DNA of 64,000 nt from Ceratobasidium sp. AG-K (Eukaryota; Basidiomycota; Agaricomycetes; Cantharellales; Ceratobasidiaceae): positions 1,245,126-1,309,125 of the forward strand of contig JAWNGF010000015.1 in NCBI GenBank assembly GCA_037039685.1. The letters run 5' to 3'. Below the pieces are notes generated by a model that saw only the letters and a program-made list of their open reading frames with translations, had not been told where the DNA came from and searched no databases. Made by a program: the position numbers and the translations under genes. This document shows positions 1-8,806 of the stretch, piece by piece. The stretch's first letter is position 1, and each line of letters opens with the position of its first letter.

Positions 1-631
1 ACTGTTGATTTGTTTGTTGCTTTAAGGTACATTGTTTCTGTTACCGGTTCTTTGGTCTCTCCACACACAGTTAGAGGGAGACCTCGTCTTTTCCCGACTC
101 TGGTTTGCTCTCAAGTTTCCCTTCCCGTCCCTTTAGGTTAGGTTCCTCCTTCTTCCATTCCTTTTCAGGGCATTTTGCTAGCAGGTGCTTGTCCGATCCG
201 CATTTTAGGCAATGTTTTGATGAAATTCTTGCCTTGTATATGTTGTCGGGAAGCCTCTTTGTGGAGCTGGAGGATGCCAGTGTTGTTTTTTGTCCCATGG
301 TGTTCTTGATCGATTGTAGCTTTTGGTCAATGGAGATTGCAATTGAGATCCACCAGTCCAGAGATAGTTCCCGCTCCATTCCATCTTTGTTAATTAGGGT
401 TAACTCAAATCGGGCTAGTTTGGTTTTGACTTCAGGCTTCAGTCCTTCCTTGAATTGGTTGATCAGAGCTTCCTGGCCCCAATTTACGTCGACTAATAGA
501 TATTGGAATTCCGAAGCATAGTTTGCTACCAAATTGTTCTGCTTGCATTTCCAGATATTGGCTTCAGCTTTAGCTTTCTTGTTTGGGTTGCTGAATTGTT
601 CCATGAAATGGGCTTTGAAGTTTCCCCATGA
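1..631 (-). mobile_element. Element C, left remnant (Ty3/gypsy, minus strand)
   Basis: This is the part of retrotransposon C that lies downstream of the B insertion, read on the minus strand. It holds the gag C-terminus and, at bases 1-70, the start of pol; the rest of pol and the 3' LTR lie left of the window. The other part of C is at 23721-25643. Removing B and one copy of the 5-bp duplication CATGA (627-631 and 23721-23725) joins the two gag pieces in frame, which is the main evidence that they are one element. Confidence 0.9.
71..631 (-). pseudogene. Element C gag, C-terminal part
   Basis: Gag is the structural capsid and nucleocapsid protein of the retrotransposon. This piece matches the C-terminal third of the B-element gag (9350-11082) almost residue for residue. 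It contains the capsid-like stretch with KAHFMEQFSNPNKKAKAEA and a CX2CX4HX4C zinc knuckle (CLKCGSDKHLLAKC). The stop at 71-73 is followed by the pol start region in another frame, as in elements B and D. The reading frame runs into the inserted B LTR at 632, so the first codons of the open frame are LTR sequence, not gag. The N-terminal part is at 23721-25163 and carries several stops, so the whole gene is dead. Confidence 0.88.
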
Positions 632-1080
632 TGTCGTGAGCCATGCTCCCGCCATCGGACTCGTCTACGTCTCGTCCTCCCTTATGTGTTTGTTCTTTGT
701 TTTCTTTCTTGCCGCGTTGCCACCTTCTTGTGGTTATGTGTTACACTGTGTAACGCGGCTGTGCTTTGTACGAGTCATGTCTGTTCATACAGCATGACTC
801 ACATGGACACTCCTGACTGGTTGACTGCTATGACTCTTGTGGCTGCGCCTTGTATGACTCGGCCACTCCTTGATTATATATAGAGGACCAACAAGCCTGG
901 CAACCCCAGCTTGTTTTGTCTCGTCAAAACACCCCCTCTGAGTGACACTTAGAACCACCCCTACCCTCAAGAGCCTACAGACGCTTAAGTGCGTTGCGGT
1001 TCAAGAGGTCACTCAGGTCTTAGTGCCGTCCACTCTCCGTCGCGGCTTGTCTCATAGCCACCAAGAAGAAGCTTACGACA
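632..1080 (+). repeat. 5' LTR of element B
   Basis: 449-bp long terminal repeat starting TGTCGTGAGCC and ending GCTTACGACA, matched by the 3' copy at 23272-23720. It holds a TATATATA box at 875-882 and, 33 bases further on, the predicted RNA start AGCTTGTTTTGT (908-919). One perfect TGACTCA site lies at 795-801, with several near matches around it. Confidence 0.95.
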
Positions 1081-1082
1081 TT

Positions 1083-1094
1083 ACAAAACAAGCT
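1083..1094 (+). other. Primer-binding site of element B (self-priming type)
   Basis: ACAAAACAAGCT, two bases after the LTR, is the exact reverse complement of AGCTTGTTTTGT at 908-919 inside the same LTR, 33 bases after the TATA box. In Tf1/sushi-type elements the RNA 5' end folds back on the PBS to prime reverse transcription. I infer the same here; I recognise no tRNA match. Confidence 0.75.
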
Positions 1095-1109
1095 TAACAA
1101 CATACAAAT

Positions 1110-1373
1110 ATGTCTATTCAAGAGGACGGAGGGTCACGCCCCTCATCCACCATATCAGCAAGAAGAGGACCCAGTCGGGCAGCAAGGCCCACAGGATCAC
1201 TAAACGAACAAGATATCGCACAAGCTCAAGCAGGAGGACCTGTCCGATCACGTTCCCAAAGTCAAACATCAATGCCGGGAACTTTCGGCAGTACCGACAT
1301 GACAATGGTACAAGAAGAAGATCCCACCATCACGGATAGAGAACCAGGGGATCTTACAAATGACCCCACTCCA
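1110..1373 (+). CDS. Element B gag, N-terminal exon-like fragment cut by A1
   Basis: The first 88 codons of the B gag, starting MSIQEDGGSRPSS, which resembles the C gag start MSTQEDTGSRLST. It is a Ser/Gln/Arg-rich low-complexity N-terminus. The frame is broken at 1373/1374, where the 5' LTR of A1 begins; the last five bases, CTCCA (1369-1373), are the target duplication. Coding continues on the opposite strand from 11082 downward, again starting with CTCCA. The fused reading ...TNDPTP-AVIRIS lines up with TNDPTPATIQIP in element C. So gag was intact before A inserted and the segment inverted. Confidence 0.85.
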
Positions 1374-1872
1374 TGTCGTGACCTGTCCCTCCCTCTCTCT
1401 CTTTTCTGGGGACTCGTGGCTTGCATCGGCGCCTTAAGCGCCTCTTCTGTATAGATGTGCCCTCTCCCTCGCTTAGTGAGGTGTATGGATGACGTGTTAC
1501 CATGAGCTGTATGACTCATGCTGTTTTCTATTGGCTGGCCTGCGCAGCCCCCCTTATGACTCGGACTTTGACTCAGACAAGTGACTCATGCGTGTACTAT
1601 GACTCACTTGTTTTTTGAGTATATATACTGGCTTGCAAGCATGGTCATCCCCAGCTTGCTTTGCCTCGTCAACTCTCCCTGCAGTGTGATCAGAGGCACT
1701 TGGCTACTTAGCCTTTAGCGCAGCCACTTGGACTTAGGAGCTAGTGACTTGTACTGACAAGACTAGCGTTTGTCCACCTTAGTGATAGAGTCTTAGAAGA
1801 CTTATCACATATTGCTCCACATCTCAAAGGCCATTAGCGGTCGTCAACCATAGGCATTAGCAGGTTGCGACA
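1374..1872 (+). repeat. 5' LTR of element A1
   Basis: 499 bp, starting TGTCGTGACCTG and ending GGTTGCGACA. It has a TATATATA box at 1620-1627 and a predicted RNA start AGCTTGCTTTGC at 1653-1664. Four perfect TGACTCA motifs start at 1512, 1569, 1582 and 1600. At four diagnostic sites (TC-repeat number near 1391, C at 1562, T at 1615, C at 1815) it agrees with the LTR at 11083-11581 and not with its own 3' partner. Confidence 0.95.
1512..1664 (+). promoter_or_regulatory. Promoter region of element A (TGACTCA cluster, TATA box, RNA start)
   Basis: Four TGACTCA sites (1512-1518, 1569-1575, 1582-1588, 1600-1606) precede TATATATA at 1620-1627. TGACTCA is the known core bound by Gcn4/AP-1-type bZIP factors. 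The predicted transcript start is 1653, inferred from complementarity to the PBS and a spacing of 33 bases from the TATA box that is the same in the B element. The same layout is present in the other A-family LTRs. Confidence 0.6.
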
Positions 1873-1874
1873 TT

Positions 1875-1886
1875 GCGAAGCAAGCT
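1875..1886 (+). other. Primer-binding site of element A1 (self-priming type)
   Basis: GCGAAGCAAGCT, two bases after the LTR, is the exact reverse complement of AGCTTGCTTCGC at 9088-9099 in the 3' LTR. It also pairs with AGCTTGCTTTGC at 1653-1664 in the 5' LTR, with one wobble pair. This points to priming by the RNA's own 5' end, as in Tf1. Confidence 0.75.
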
Positions 1887-1929
1887 CTTAGTACGCTGAG
1901 CCACGAGAAAAACAAGGTCACGTGACAAC

Positions 1930-4097
1930 ATGGACAATCGATCCTCAAGTGCAGCGTCTCAAAGGAGCGAGGCTCCAATAGCGACAATAGTCGAAATCCG
2001 ATCAAACCCCTCAAGAGGAGCAAGGGAACGGGCAGGTGATTGGACAGCACCACTTAGAAGTGGTAGCCGCGCGTCAAGACCCCCTTCCACCAGCGTCCCA
2101 GGAGGAATCGGCAACATTATCGAAACATCAGGAACTCAAGAAGAAACCAGGATTTCAAACAAGCAAGGATCCACTTCACCAACAGTTCGAATAGTCGAAA
2201 ATCCAATCAATACGCCACCACCAGCAGCTCCAATCGTCACTCTCCATGGAGTGTGATTAGCCCTAGGGCTGTGCGTATGATTAGGATACCAGGACCGCTT
2301 AGAAATGCAACCCCGGGTCCATCAAACACCGGAACAACAGGGACAAGACGTCCTTTAGCATTCCCCAACTTCGAAATGCAATTTCCACCCCCAATAGCTA
2401 CCCCTGCATCCATGCCACCACTTGTGGAAGTTCCCAGGTCTCACAGCGCCCTGAGCGTGCCATCAACCTTCCAATCACAAGGAAGTGTTGAGTCTATTTC
2501 ACAAGATGAGGGACTGAGGCAAGAACGACTGATGGAAAACATGGAGGGAAATCCAATCCAAGCTCTGGAAAGGATCTTCAACACCCTTCAAATTCAATAT
2601 CAACAGGAGAACGCAGTCCAAGCCCTTAGAATTGAAGGGATGGAACGACGATGGGATCTACAAAACCAGGACACGACAAACATGATGCAGCGAATTGAGC
2701 GCATTGCGTCTAGAACAGAAGACGGAGTCAACACCTTCTATGAAAGGCTTAGGAATGTGGATCGCGTTCAACACCGGATCCTTGAAATCTTCGAACAATC
2801 GGTTGAAAATTCCGAACAAATCAACAACAGGTTGAACAATTTTGATCTTCGGATGAACCAAACCCTGCAAGGACAAACCCAGCGTATTACACGCATTGAA
2901 GAAACCTTGGGAAGAATGGCAGAAGGAATGAGAAACATGACCATCACCCTTGGAAGAATCAATGAGGAAGTTACTGATGGATTTCAGGATCAAACCACTA
3001 GGATGCAAGAAGTTTGCCTACGAACTAGGGAAACATTTGACCTTCTCGAGCAAATTGGGGCTGACGCCCAAGCAGAATCCGAACACCGAAGAGAAGAATC
3101 ACGACGAACTTCCATCGAGATCCCACAACGAAGAGAACCACCTCCTCATCTTCCACCACAAGGACGACGATCACCCTCATTTGAGGTGCAAGGACAATCA
3201 GGATATCAAATCAGGGATGAAGGAAGAACCTTTATCTTCCAAACGAACCAAGGAGGCAACGGAGGAAACTCAGGACCACGCATCAAAATGCCAAAAGCTT
3301 TTGAAGGATCCAGGGGAACAGCAGCCGAAACCTTTCTTGCAAGAATGAAAGCTTACTTCCGATTGAACCCTACCCAGTACGACACGGATGAACGACGCAT
3401 TATAGCAGTATTGATGAACATGGCAGAAGGTCCTGCTGGAAACTGGGCACAGCCGGTTCTCAATAGGTACAACGACAATCTAGACCACCCCTGGCTAGAT
3501 TCATGGGAAGCTTTTCAAGAAGCCTACAACAGGCAATGGAGCGATCCCAGCAAAAAGGTTCAAGCTGAACAAGGGATCCAACGACTCTACCAAAACAAGA
3601 GCGTATCTGAATATGTATCAGACTTCCGACTTCTTTCCCAGGAACTCGACTGGAACAATGCGGCCCTAGCGGCACGATTCAGACAAGGCCTGAGCCGCTT
3701 CATCAAAGCAGAGCTTGTTCGTGAGGAACTCAGAGATAGAGCAGGAGCCCAACAACGAGATCTTGAGGGATGGATCAATATCGCCCTGCAAGCAGAGGAA
3801 ATCAACAAACTGACCAATCCGGTTAGCACAAGGAAGAAAAGCGAACAACCAGTTCAAGCAGAAGGTTCCAAGACCCAGAAAATCAAGGGGGATCTTGTCC
3901 CAAAGGAAGAAAAGAAACGCCGAAGAGAAAACAACCTCTGCATCAAATGTGGGGATGCAGGTCACAACCTTGCTGACTGCACAAAGGAATGGACCTACAA
4001 GGACAAGGGGAAGAAACCTGTGAAAGGAAGAGCCGCTGAACTCAAAGTTGAGGAAGTGAATGACAACGGATCCACGGATTCCGAGTCGGAAAACTAG
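1930..4097 (+). pseudogene. Element A1 gag, disrupted by a 4-bp deletion
   Basis: This is the structural Gag gene. The frame opens with MDNRSSSAA at 1930 and stops at 2254-2256, then resumes in another frame from about 2257 to the stop at 4095-4097. The intact A2 copy (16291-18462) has four extra bases after the CCATGG near 2246-2252; their loss shifts the frame. The C-terminal part has a long Gln/Glu-rich stretch that may be coiled coil, a retrotransposon gag/capsid-like region (PKAFEGSRGTAAETFLARM...) and a CX2CX4HX4C zinc knuckle (CIKCGDAGHNLADC). A1 cannot make full-length Gag unless A2 supplies it. Confidence 0.9.
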
Positions 4098-4114
4098 ATG
4101 GGCATCTCTCCACC

Positions 4115-7100
4115 GTGTGTGAGGATGCCCCGATATCCCCTCTGAGAAATGTATACTATTGCAAGGCCACAAATGAAACACCCATGGTATACACAACTGC
4201 AGAGGGAATCACGGAAAAAATCTCAACTCTCATCGACTCCGGTTCTTCCAGAAACTTCATCGACCTGAGGTTTGCCAAGGAAAACAACATCCCTTTGACC
4301 AAATTACAAACTCCCAGAAGCATTGAAACTATTGATGGAAAAACACAAAGGGATCAGATCCAATTCAGGTGCAAACTGAAGTTTGATCTAGAGGGAAGAA
4401 CTTTTTGCCAAAAGTTCTACGTCATGAATACTGGCACACAACCCATGATCTTAGGAATGCCATGGCTGAAGGAGACCAACCCTGAAATATTATGGTCCCC
4501 CTTTGCTATCAAATGGAAAACAGAGGACCCTTTGATCGCCAAGGCAGGGCTCCTCCAGGAACTACCAAAGGAACTTGAAGAATTCAAGGATGTTTTTGAC
4601 GAAGAAAAGTACGACAAGCTCCCAGAACACAGAGAATGGGATTGTAGAATCGATTTCTATGACAACAGTCGGCTTCCAAAACCAAAAAAGGCCTACCCTC
4701 TCTCACCAAGGGAAAGAGAAGCAACAAAGGAATATATCGAGAATGAACTCCGCTCAGGACGTATCAGACCCAGCAAATCTCCTCTTGCTGCAAGCCTGTT
4801 CTTCGTCAAGAAAGCCCTGAAGGAAGGACAGACCATCCCTGACCTACGTCCTGTTGTTGACTACAGAGGAGCAAACGAGGAAACCATCCCAGACCGATAT
4901 CCAATTCCACTTCTTGAACAACTCCTAGAGATCTTCAAGAAGACTGGAGGAAGTTCAAAGGAAGAACTTTTCATCACTTCGCTTGACCTGAAGAACGGCT
5001 TCTGGAACGTCAGGATCAGAGAAGGAGACGAATGGAAAACGGCATTTATCACCTCAGAAGGACTTTTCGAGTACACTGTGATGGCCTTTGGCCTCAAGAA
5101 TGCACCATCTACTTTCCAGAGAATGATGGACCACATCTTCAGGGACATGATTGGAGTGAAGATTGTGATCTACATTGATGACATCCTTATTATTTCCCGA
5201 GGAAGAGATCAGCACACCATCGATATCAAGGAGGTCCTGCAAAGATTGAGGAAGAACAACCTTTTTGGAAATTTGAAGAAGTGTACCTTCTATGGAAAGA
5301 GGGCCGACTGGGTTGGGTTCGTTGTCGATGAAAACGGCATTTCCATGAACAAGGACAAGATCAGAACTATCCAAGAATGGCCCATCCCGAAAACCGTGAA
5401 ACAACTACAGGCATTCATTGGTTTCTGCAACTTCTATAGAAGATTTGTAGTGGCCTTCTCTTCGATTGTCAAACCCCTGACCCAATTGACAAGAAAGGAC
5501 AGGAAGTGGGAATGGAATTCCGAACACCAAGAAGCCTTTGATTCCCTGAAAGATGTCATTTCAAAAGAGCCAGTACTGGCACATCCTGACGAATCAAAAC
5601 AATACTTCCTCGAAACAGATGCCTCAGGGGTTGCAATGGGAGCTATACTCAGCCAACGACAAAAGGACGGATACCTACACCCAGTAGGGTTTCTCTCAAG
5701 AAGCTTCAAGGAAGCAGAACTGAACTACGACACACATGACAAGGAACTCCTTGCTATCATAGAAGCACTACGACACTGGCGCATCCACCTTGAAGGAACA
5801 AGGGAACCAATAGTGATCTACACCGACCACAAGAACCTTACTTACTGGCAGAAGGCCAGTACCTTCAACAGACGACACAACAGATGGCTTCTCATGCTGG
5901 CAAGCTACAATTTTGAGATCCACTATAGACCTGGCAAGATGTCGGAAAAACCGGACATCCTCTCAAGAAGAAGCGATCACAACGATATTGCCTCCGCTGA
6001 ACAAGTGATGATCTCCGCCGAAAACTTCAAGGGATTTTCAGCCCTGATGAGCAACAACATCATCGCGGAGATCAAAGAAGCCCTGGAAGAGGATGAAAGC
6101 CTGGAAACACTGATCAAAAGCACCAAAGGAAAGGAAGGCCTACCACCCTCTGTGAGAAAGCAGTTCAAGGACTATGAAATGAATGAAGATCTCCTCTGGT
6201 ACCAAGGGAGAATCGTTGTTCCTGACGAAAAAGACATCAAACTGAAACTTCTCAAACTCTACCATGATTCGCCCATTGCGGGTCACCAAGGACAAGCCAG
6301 AACTCTAGAACTCATTTCTAGAAACTACTACTGGCCAGGTATGAAGGCCCAAGTCAACAAGTACGTTGACAGTTGCGAAGCGTGCCAAAGGGGGAAGGGA
6401 AGCAAAGGACACTTACCACTCAAACCCTTGCCCATTCCAGAGAAACCTTGGGAAAATATCGCATATGATTTCATAGTGAAGCTACCAAAATCACAAGGAT
6501 TCGATAGTGTCCTTGTTGTGATGGACCGCTTTTCCAGAATGGCACACTTCATCCCCTGCAAGGAATCGACAAACTCAGAAGAGCTAGCCAATATCTTTGT
6601 GAAAGAGATATGGCGCCTTCATGGGTTCCCCAAAACCACTGTGTCAGATAGAGGGACCACCTTCAAATCACACTTCTTGGAAGCTGTCTACAAGCGGCTA
6701 GGAATCCAAGGGACTTTCTCTACCGCCTTCCACCCTGAAACTGATGGCCTGGTAGAAAGAACGAACCAGTGGCTTGAAGGATGGATACGCATCTTTGGAA
6801 ATTACAAACAAGATGACTGGGCAAAATGGCTACCAATCGCGGAATTTTGCCACAACAATCACAAGAACCGAGTCACAAACAAATCCCCCTTTGAGGTCAT
6901 CTATGGTATGACTCCCAAATGGTCTATTGAGGACTATGTGACTCGCTCCCCAGAGGGAGGCAAATGGACAAAGGATATGGAGGCTGTGTGGGAAGAAACA
7001 AAAGCTCTGATGGAATACCATCAGTCAAAGGAAGAAACCCCAAAGGCACAATACAAGGAAGGGGACAACGTCTGGCTCCTGACTACCAACATTTCCACAA

Positions 7101-8683
7101 GACGCCCAAGCAAGAAGCTTGATGACAAGAAAACGGGCCCCTTTGTTGTGAAGAAACAAATCTCTTCACATGCCTACCAACTTGATCTTCCAAAATCCAT
7201 GCGCATCCACAACGTCTTCCATGGAAATATGTTGACCTCCTATACTGAAGACCTAGACTTCCAACGAAACCAACCCCGACCTCCGCCGATCATTACTGAA
7301 GAAGGCGAGGAAGAATATGGAGTAGAGAAGATTGTAGATTGGCACCAAGATCCTGATGGGCTGAAATATCGCATCAGATGGAAGGGCTACAGCCCCCTGG
7401 AAGACACAGAAGAACCGGCAGAGAACTTTGCCGAACTGACTCATGTCATGAGAAAGTTCCAGAAGGACTTTCCCAACGGTCCACTCCCTCCAAATTTCAC
7501 TCCCTCAGAGTACAAAAGGACAAGAGGGAAAGCCGCAGAAATTATCACTCCAGCTCTACTGCCTACATCTACTTGTTCACTGCAAAGCACCTCTCCCACC
7601 ACAAAAACCACCTCTTTATACAACCAACAATGCCTGCCGCTCGCACCGCTGCCGTCCCCGCCTTCTCCCGGGTACCCGCTTACAAGCAGGTTAGGGCCTA
7701 CAAGAAGGCCATCAAGCTTGCCGGACCAGGGGAGTTTGCCGTCAACAACCGGGACACTGCCCCCTGGTCCCTCAACGAGGCCAAGGCACTTGCGGAGGCC
7801 CTTGAGCCCGGCGTCCAGTTGGGGTACATACCCCTGCGAGAGCGGGCAACCATCAAATGGGACGGACAACGCAAGTCCCTCATCATACCCCGCCTTGGCT
7901 CCCTCCTCTGGGTCAGCCACCCTGAATCTCGGCCTTCCGACCCCACCAACATCGGCCGCAACAAATACTACCACTGCCGTGGTTGTATTGGACTCACCGT
8001 CCATGACGTTGTCCTCAAAAGCGTGGACGCCTGGAACCGGGACACTGGCTTCAAATGGGAAGGTGACAAGTGGTTCAAACGCGAGACTGATCCCCGCATT
8101 GCCCTGGCCAATGGGGGACACGTCGACGACGACGGGATCTGGTGGAGCGATTGCTCCTACGATTTCACCAGCGGTTGGCCCGCCCCCTGTGAGTGGCAAA
8201 AGAAGCCTGAACCACCAGTCGCTGACAACACATACCCCAAAACTCCCCTCTCCGATTTCGAATGGTCAAAAGGCGCCGACGAAACCGACAGACCATTGGA
8301 GCCAGGCAAAATCAAGGAGGAAACAGTCGATATTCCCCCCCCTCCTGCCATCTCCAACGAAGACGCCGAACGAGTCGAACGGGAGTGGAACGCGACCTGG
8401 GACAGGGCGCGGGAGAATGTCGAGGCCCTCATCGCCGATGTCGGCCAGGCAATTGCCAAGCTCGAGCCCCATCCACCAGCGGATCGCATGCCTTGCGACG
8501 CCAACGTCCTGGAGGCCTACCGCCTCGTCCAGTGCGGATCCTGGTCGGTTGACCAGCTCAACAAATGGCTCGACCACCGACAGGAGCAGTGGGCACTCCG
8601 CGAGCAGCAAGAACTCGAGCGCCTCCAACAACGGCACCAGGAGGAGCTTGACAAGCTCTACCAAGAAAAATGGGATCGCATGA
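4115..8683 (+). CDS. Element A1 Pol polyprotein (PR-RT-RH-IN-chromodomain)
   Basis: Pol copies the element RNA to DNA and inserts it. In order I see an aspartic protease (LIDSGSSRNFID), reverse transcriptase with the YIDD active site (VIYIDDILII), RNase H (LETDASGVAMGAILS), integrase with the HHCC zinc motif (HDSPIAGHQG ... CEACQ) and the core aspartates (VVMDRFSRM, VSDRGTTF). A C-terminal chromodomain follows (VEKIVDWHQDPDG ... RWKGYSPLEDTEEP). The frame is -1 relative to gag and has no good ATG at its start (GTG at 4115), so it is probably made by frameshifting or reinitiation; I see no canonical slippery heptamer. Real Pol probably ends shortly after the chromodomain near 7530. The frame stays open to 8683 across ORF3, reading Ser/Thr/Pro-rich sequence that I take as a by-product of the GC-rich ORF3. 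Confidence 0.93.
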   Translation: MCEDAPISPLRNVYYCKATNETPMVYTTAEGITEKISTLIDSGSSRNFIDLRFAKENNIPLTKLQTPRSIETIDGKTQRDQIQFRCKLKFDLEGRTFCQKFYVMNTGTQPMILGMPWLKETNPEILWSPFAIKWKTEDPLIAKAGLLQELPKELEEFKDVFDEEKYDKLPEHREWDCRIDFYDNSRLPKPKKAYPLSPREREATKEYIENELRSGRIRPSKSPLAASLFFVKKALKEGQTIPDLRPVVDYRGANEETIPDRYPIPLLEQLLEIFKKTGGSSKEELFITSLDLKNGFWNVRIREGDEWKTAFITSEGLFEYTVMAFGLKNAPSTFQRMMDHIFRDMIGVKIVIYIDDILIISRGRDQHTIDIKEVLQRLRKNNLFGNLKKCTFYGKRADWVGFVVDENGISMNKDKIRTIQEWPIPKTVKQLQAFIGFCNFYRRFVVAFSSIVKPLTQLTRKDRKWEWNSEHQEAFDSLKDVISKEPVLAHPDESKQYFLETDASGVAMGAILSQRQKDGYLHPVGFLSRSFKEAELNYDTHDKELLAIIEALRHWRIHLEGTREPIVIYTDHKNLTYWQKASTFNRRHNRWLLMLASYNFEIHYRPGKMSEKPDILSRRSDHNDIASAEQVMISAENFKGFSALMSNNIIAEIKEALEEDESLETLIKSTKGKEGLPPSVRKQFKDYEMNEDLLWYQGRIVVPDEKDIKLKLLKLYHDSPIAGHQGQARTLELISRNYYWPGMKAQVNKYVDSCEACQRGKGSKGHLPLKPLPIPEKPWENIAYDFIVKLPKSQGFDSVLVVMDRFSRMAHFIPCKESTNSEELANIFVKEIWRLHGFPKTTVSDRGTTFKSHFLEAVYKRLGIQGTFSTAFHPETDGLVERTNQWLEGWIRIFGNYKQDDWAKWLPIAEFCHNNHKNRVTNKSPFEVIYGMTPKWSIEDYVTRSPEGGKWTKDMEAVWEETKALMEYHQSKEETPKAQYKEGDNVWLLTTNISTRRPSKKLDDKKTGPFVVKKQISSHAYQLDLPKSMRIHNVFHGNMLTSYTEDLDFQRNQPRPPPIITEEGEEEYGVEKIVDWHQDPDGLKYRIRWKGYSPLEDTEEPAENFAELTHVMRKFQKDFPNGPLPPNFTPSEYKRTRGKAAEIITPALLPTSTCSLQSTSPTTKTTSLYNQQCLPLAPLPSPPSPGYPLTSRLGPTRRPSSLPDQGSLPSTTGTLPPGPSTRPRHLRRPLSPASSWGTYPCESGQPSNGTDNASPSSYPALAPSSGSATLNLGLPTPPTSAATNTTTAVVVLDSPSMTLSSKAWTPGTGTLASNGKVTSGSNARLIPALPWPMGDTSTTTGSGGAIAPTISPAVGPPPVSGKRSLNHQSLTTHTPKLPSPISNGQKAPTKPTDHWSQAKSRRKQSIFPPLLPSPTKTPNESNGSGTRPGTGRGRMSRPSSPMSARQLPSSSPIHQRIACLATPTSWRPTASSSADPGRLTSSTNGSTTDRSSGHSASSKNSSASNNGTRRSLTSSTKKNGIA

Positions 8684-8766
8684 ACAAGGTCCTCGAAACG
8701 GACATGCGAAACCTGGCAGAACGTGTTGGCTGGCTGGAATTGAAGGAATGGGTCGCCCGCAGATAG
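7630..8766 (+). CDS. Element A1 ORF3, third ORF of unknown function
   Basis: A 378-residue ORF starting MPAARTAAVP, just after the chromodomain in the -1 frame relative to pol, where an env gene would sit. I recognise no domain. It has no evident signal peptide or membrane segment, so it is not Env-like. It contains HCRGC at residues 115-119 followed by a hydrophobic VVL, a Trp-rich middle (GIWWSDCSYDF) and an acidic, Gln/Glu/Arg-rich C-terminus likely to be coiled coil (EQWALREQQELERLQQRHQE). It is visibly GC-rich and C-rich in third positions, unlike the A-rich gag and pol. A CT-rich leader and a TTTATA stretch 16-21 bases before the ATG suggest independent initiation. The same ORF is intact in A2, and a diverged version occurs in element B. 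Confidence 0.8.
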   Translation: MPAARTAAVPAFSRVPAYKQVRAYKKAIKLAGPGEFAVNNRDTAPWSLNEAKALAEALEPGVQLGYIPLRERATIKWDGQRKSLIIPRLGSLLWVSHPESRPSDPTNIGRNKYYHCRGCIGLTVHDVVLKSVDAWNRDTGFKWEGDKWFKRETDPRIALANGGHVDDDGIWWSDCSYDFTSGWPAPCEWQKKPEPPVADNTYPKTPLSDFEWSKGADETDRPLEPGKIKEETVDIPPPPAISNEDAERVEREWNATWDRARENVEALIADVGQAIAKLEPHPPADRMPCDANVLEAYRLVQCGSWSVDQLNKWLDHRQEQWALREQQELERLQQRHQEELDKLYQEKWDRMNKVLETDMRNLAERVGWLELKEWVARR

Positions 8767-8792
8767 GCCCAGGCGCTCCACTACCTGGCCCT

Positions 8793-8806
8793 ATGTAGGG
8801 GGGCAA
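8793..8806 (+). other. Polypurine tract of element A1
   Basis: GTAGGGGGGCAA lies directly before the 3' LTR, where the plus-strand DNA primer is expected. A matching tract, AAGGGGGGAGTAA, sits before the B 3' LTR. Confidence 0.7.

Noticed and set aside
105..521. Plus-strand open frame of 138 codons
   Set aside because: It is antisense to the element C gag and shows no domain; the minus frame aligns with two other gag copies.
4085..4115. Canonical -1 frameshift heptamer at the gag-pol joint of element A
   Set aside because: Pol is in the -1 frame, but GGAAAAC does not fit the X-XXY-YYZ rule in the gag frame.
7441..8199. Long Gly/Val-rich minus-strand frame opposite ORF3 (also 12189-12947)
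   Set aside because: A mirror of GC-rich ORF3 codons; no start context or domain, and absent from the ORF3 of element B.
7630..8766. ORF3 as an envelope gene (errantivirus-like)
   Set aside because: No signal peptide, membrane anchor or cleavage site can be seen.
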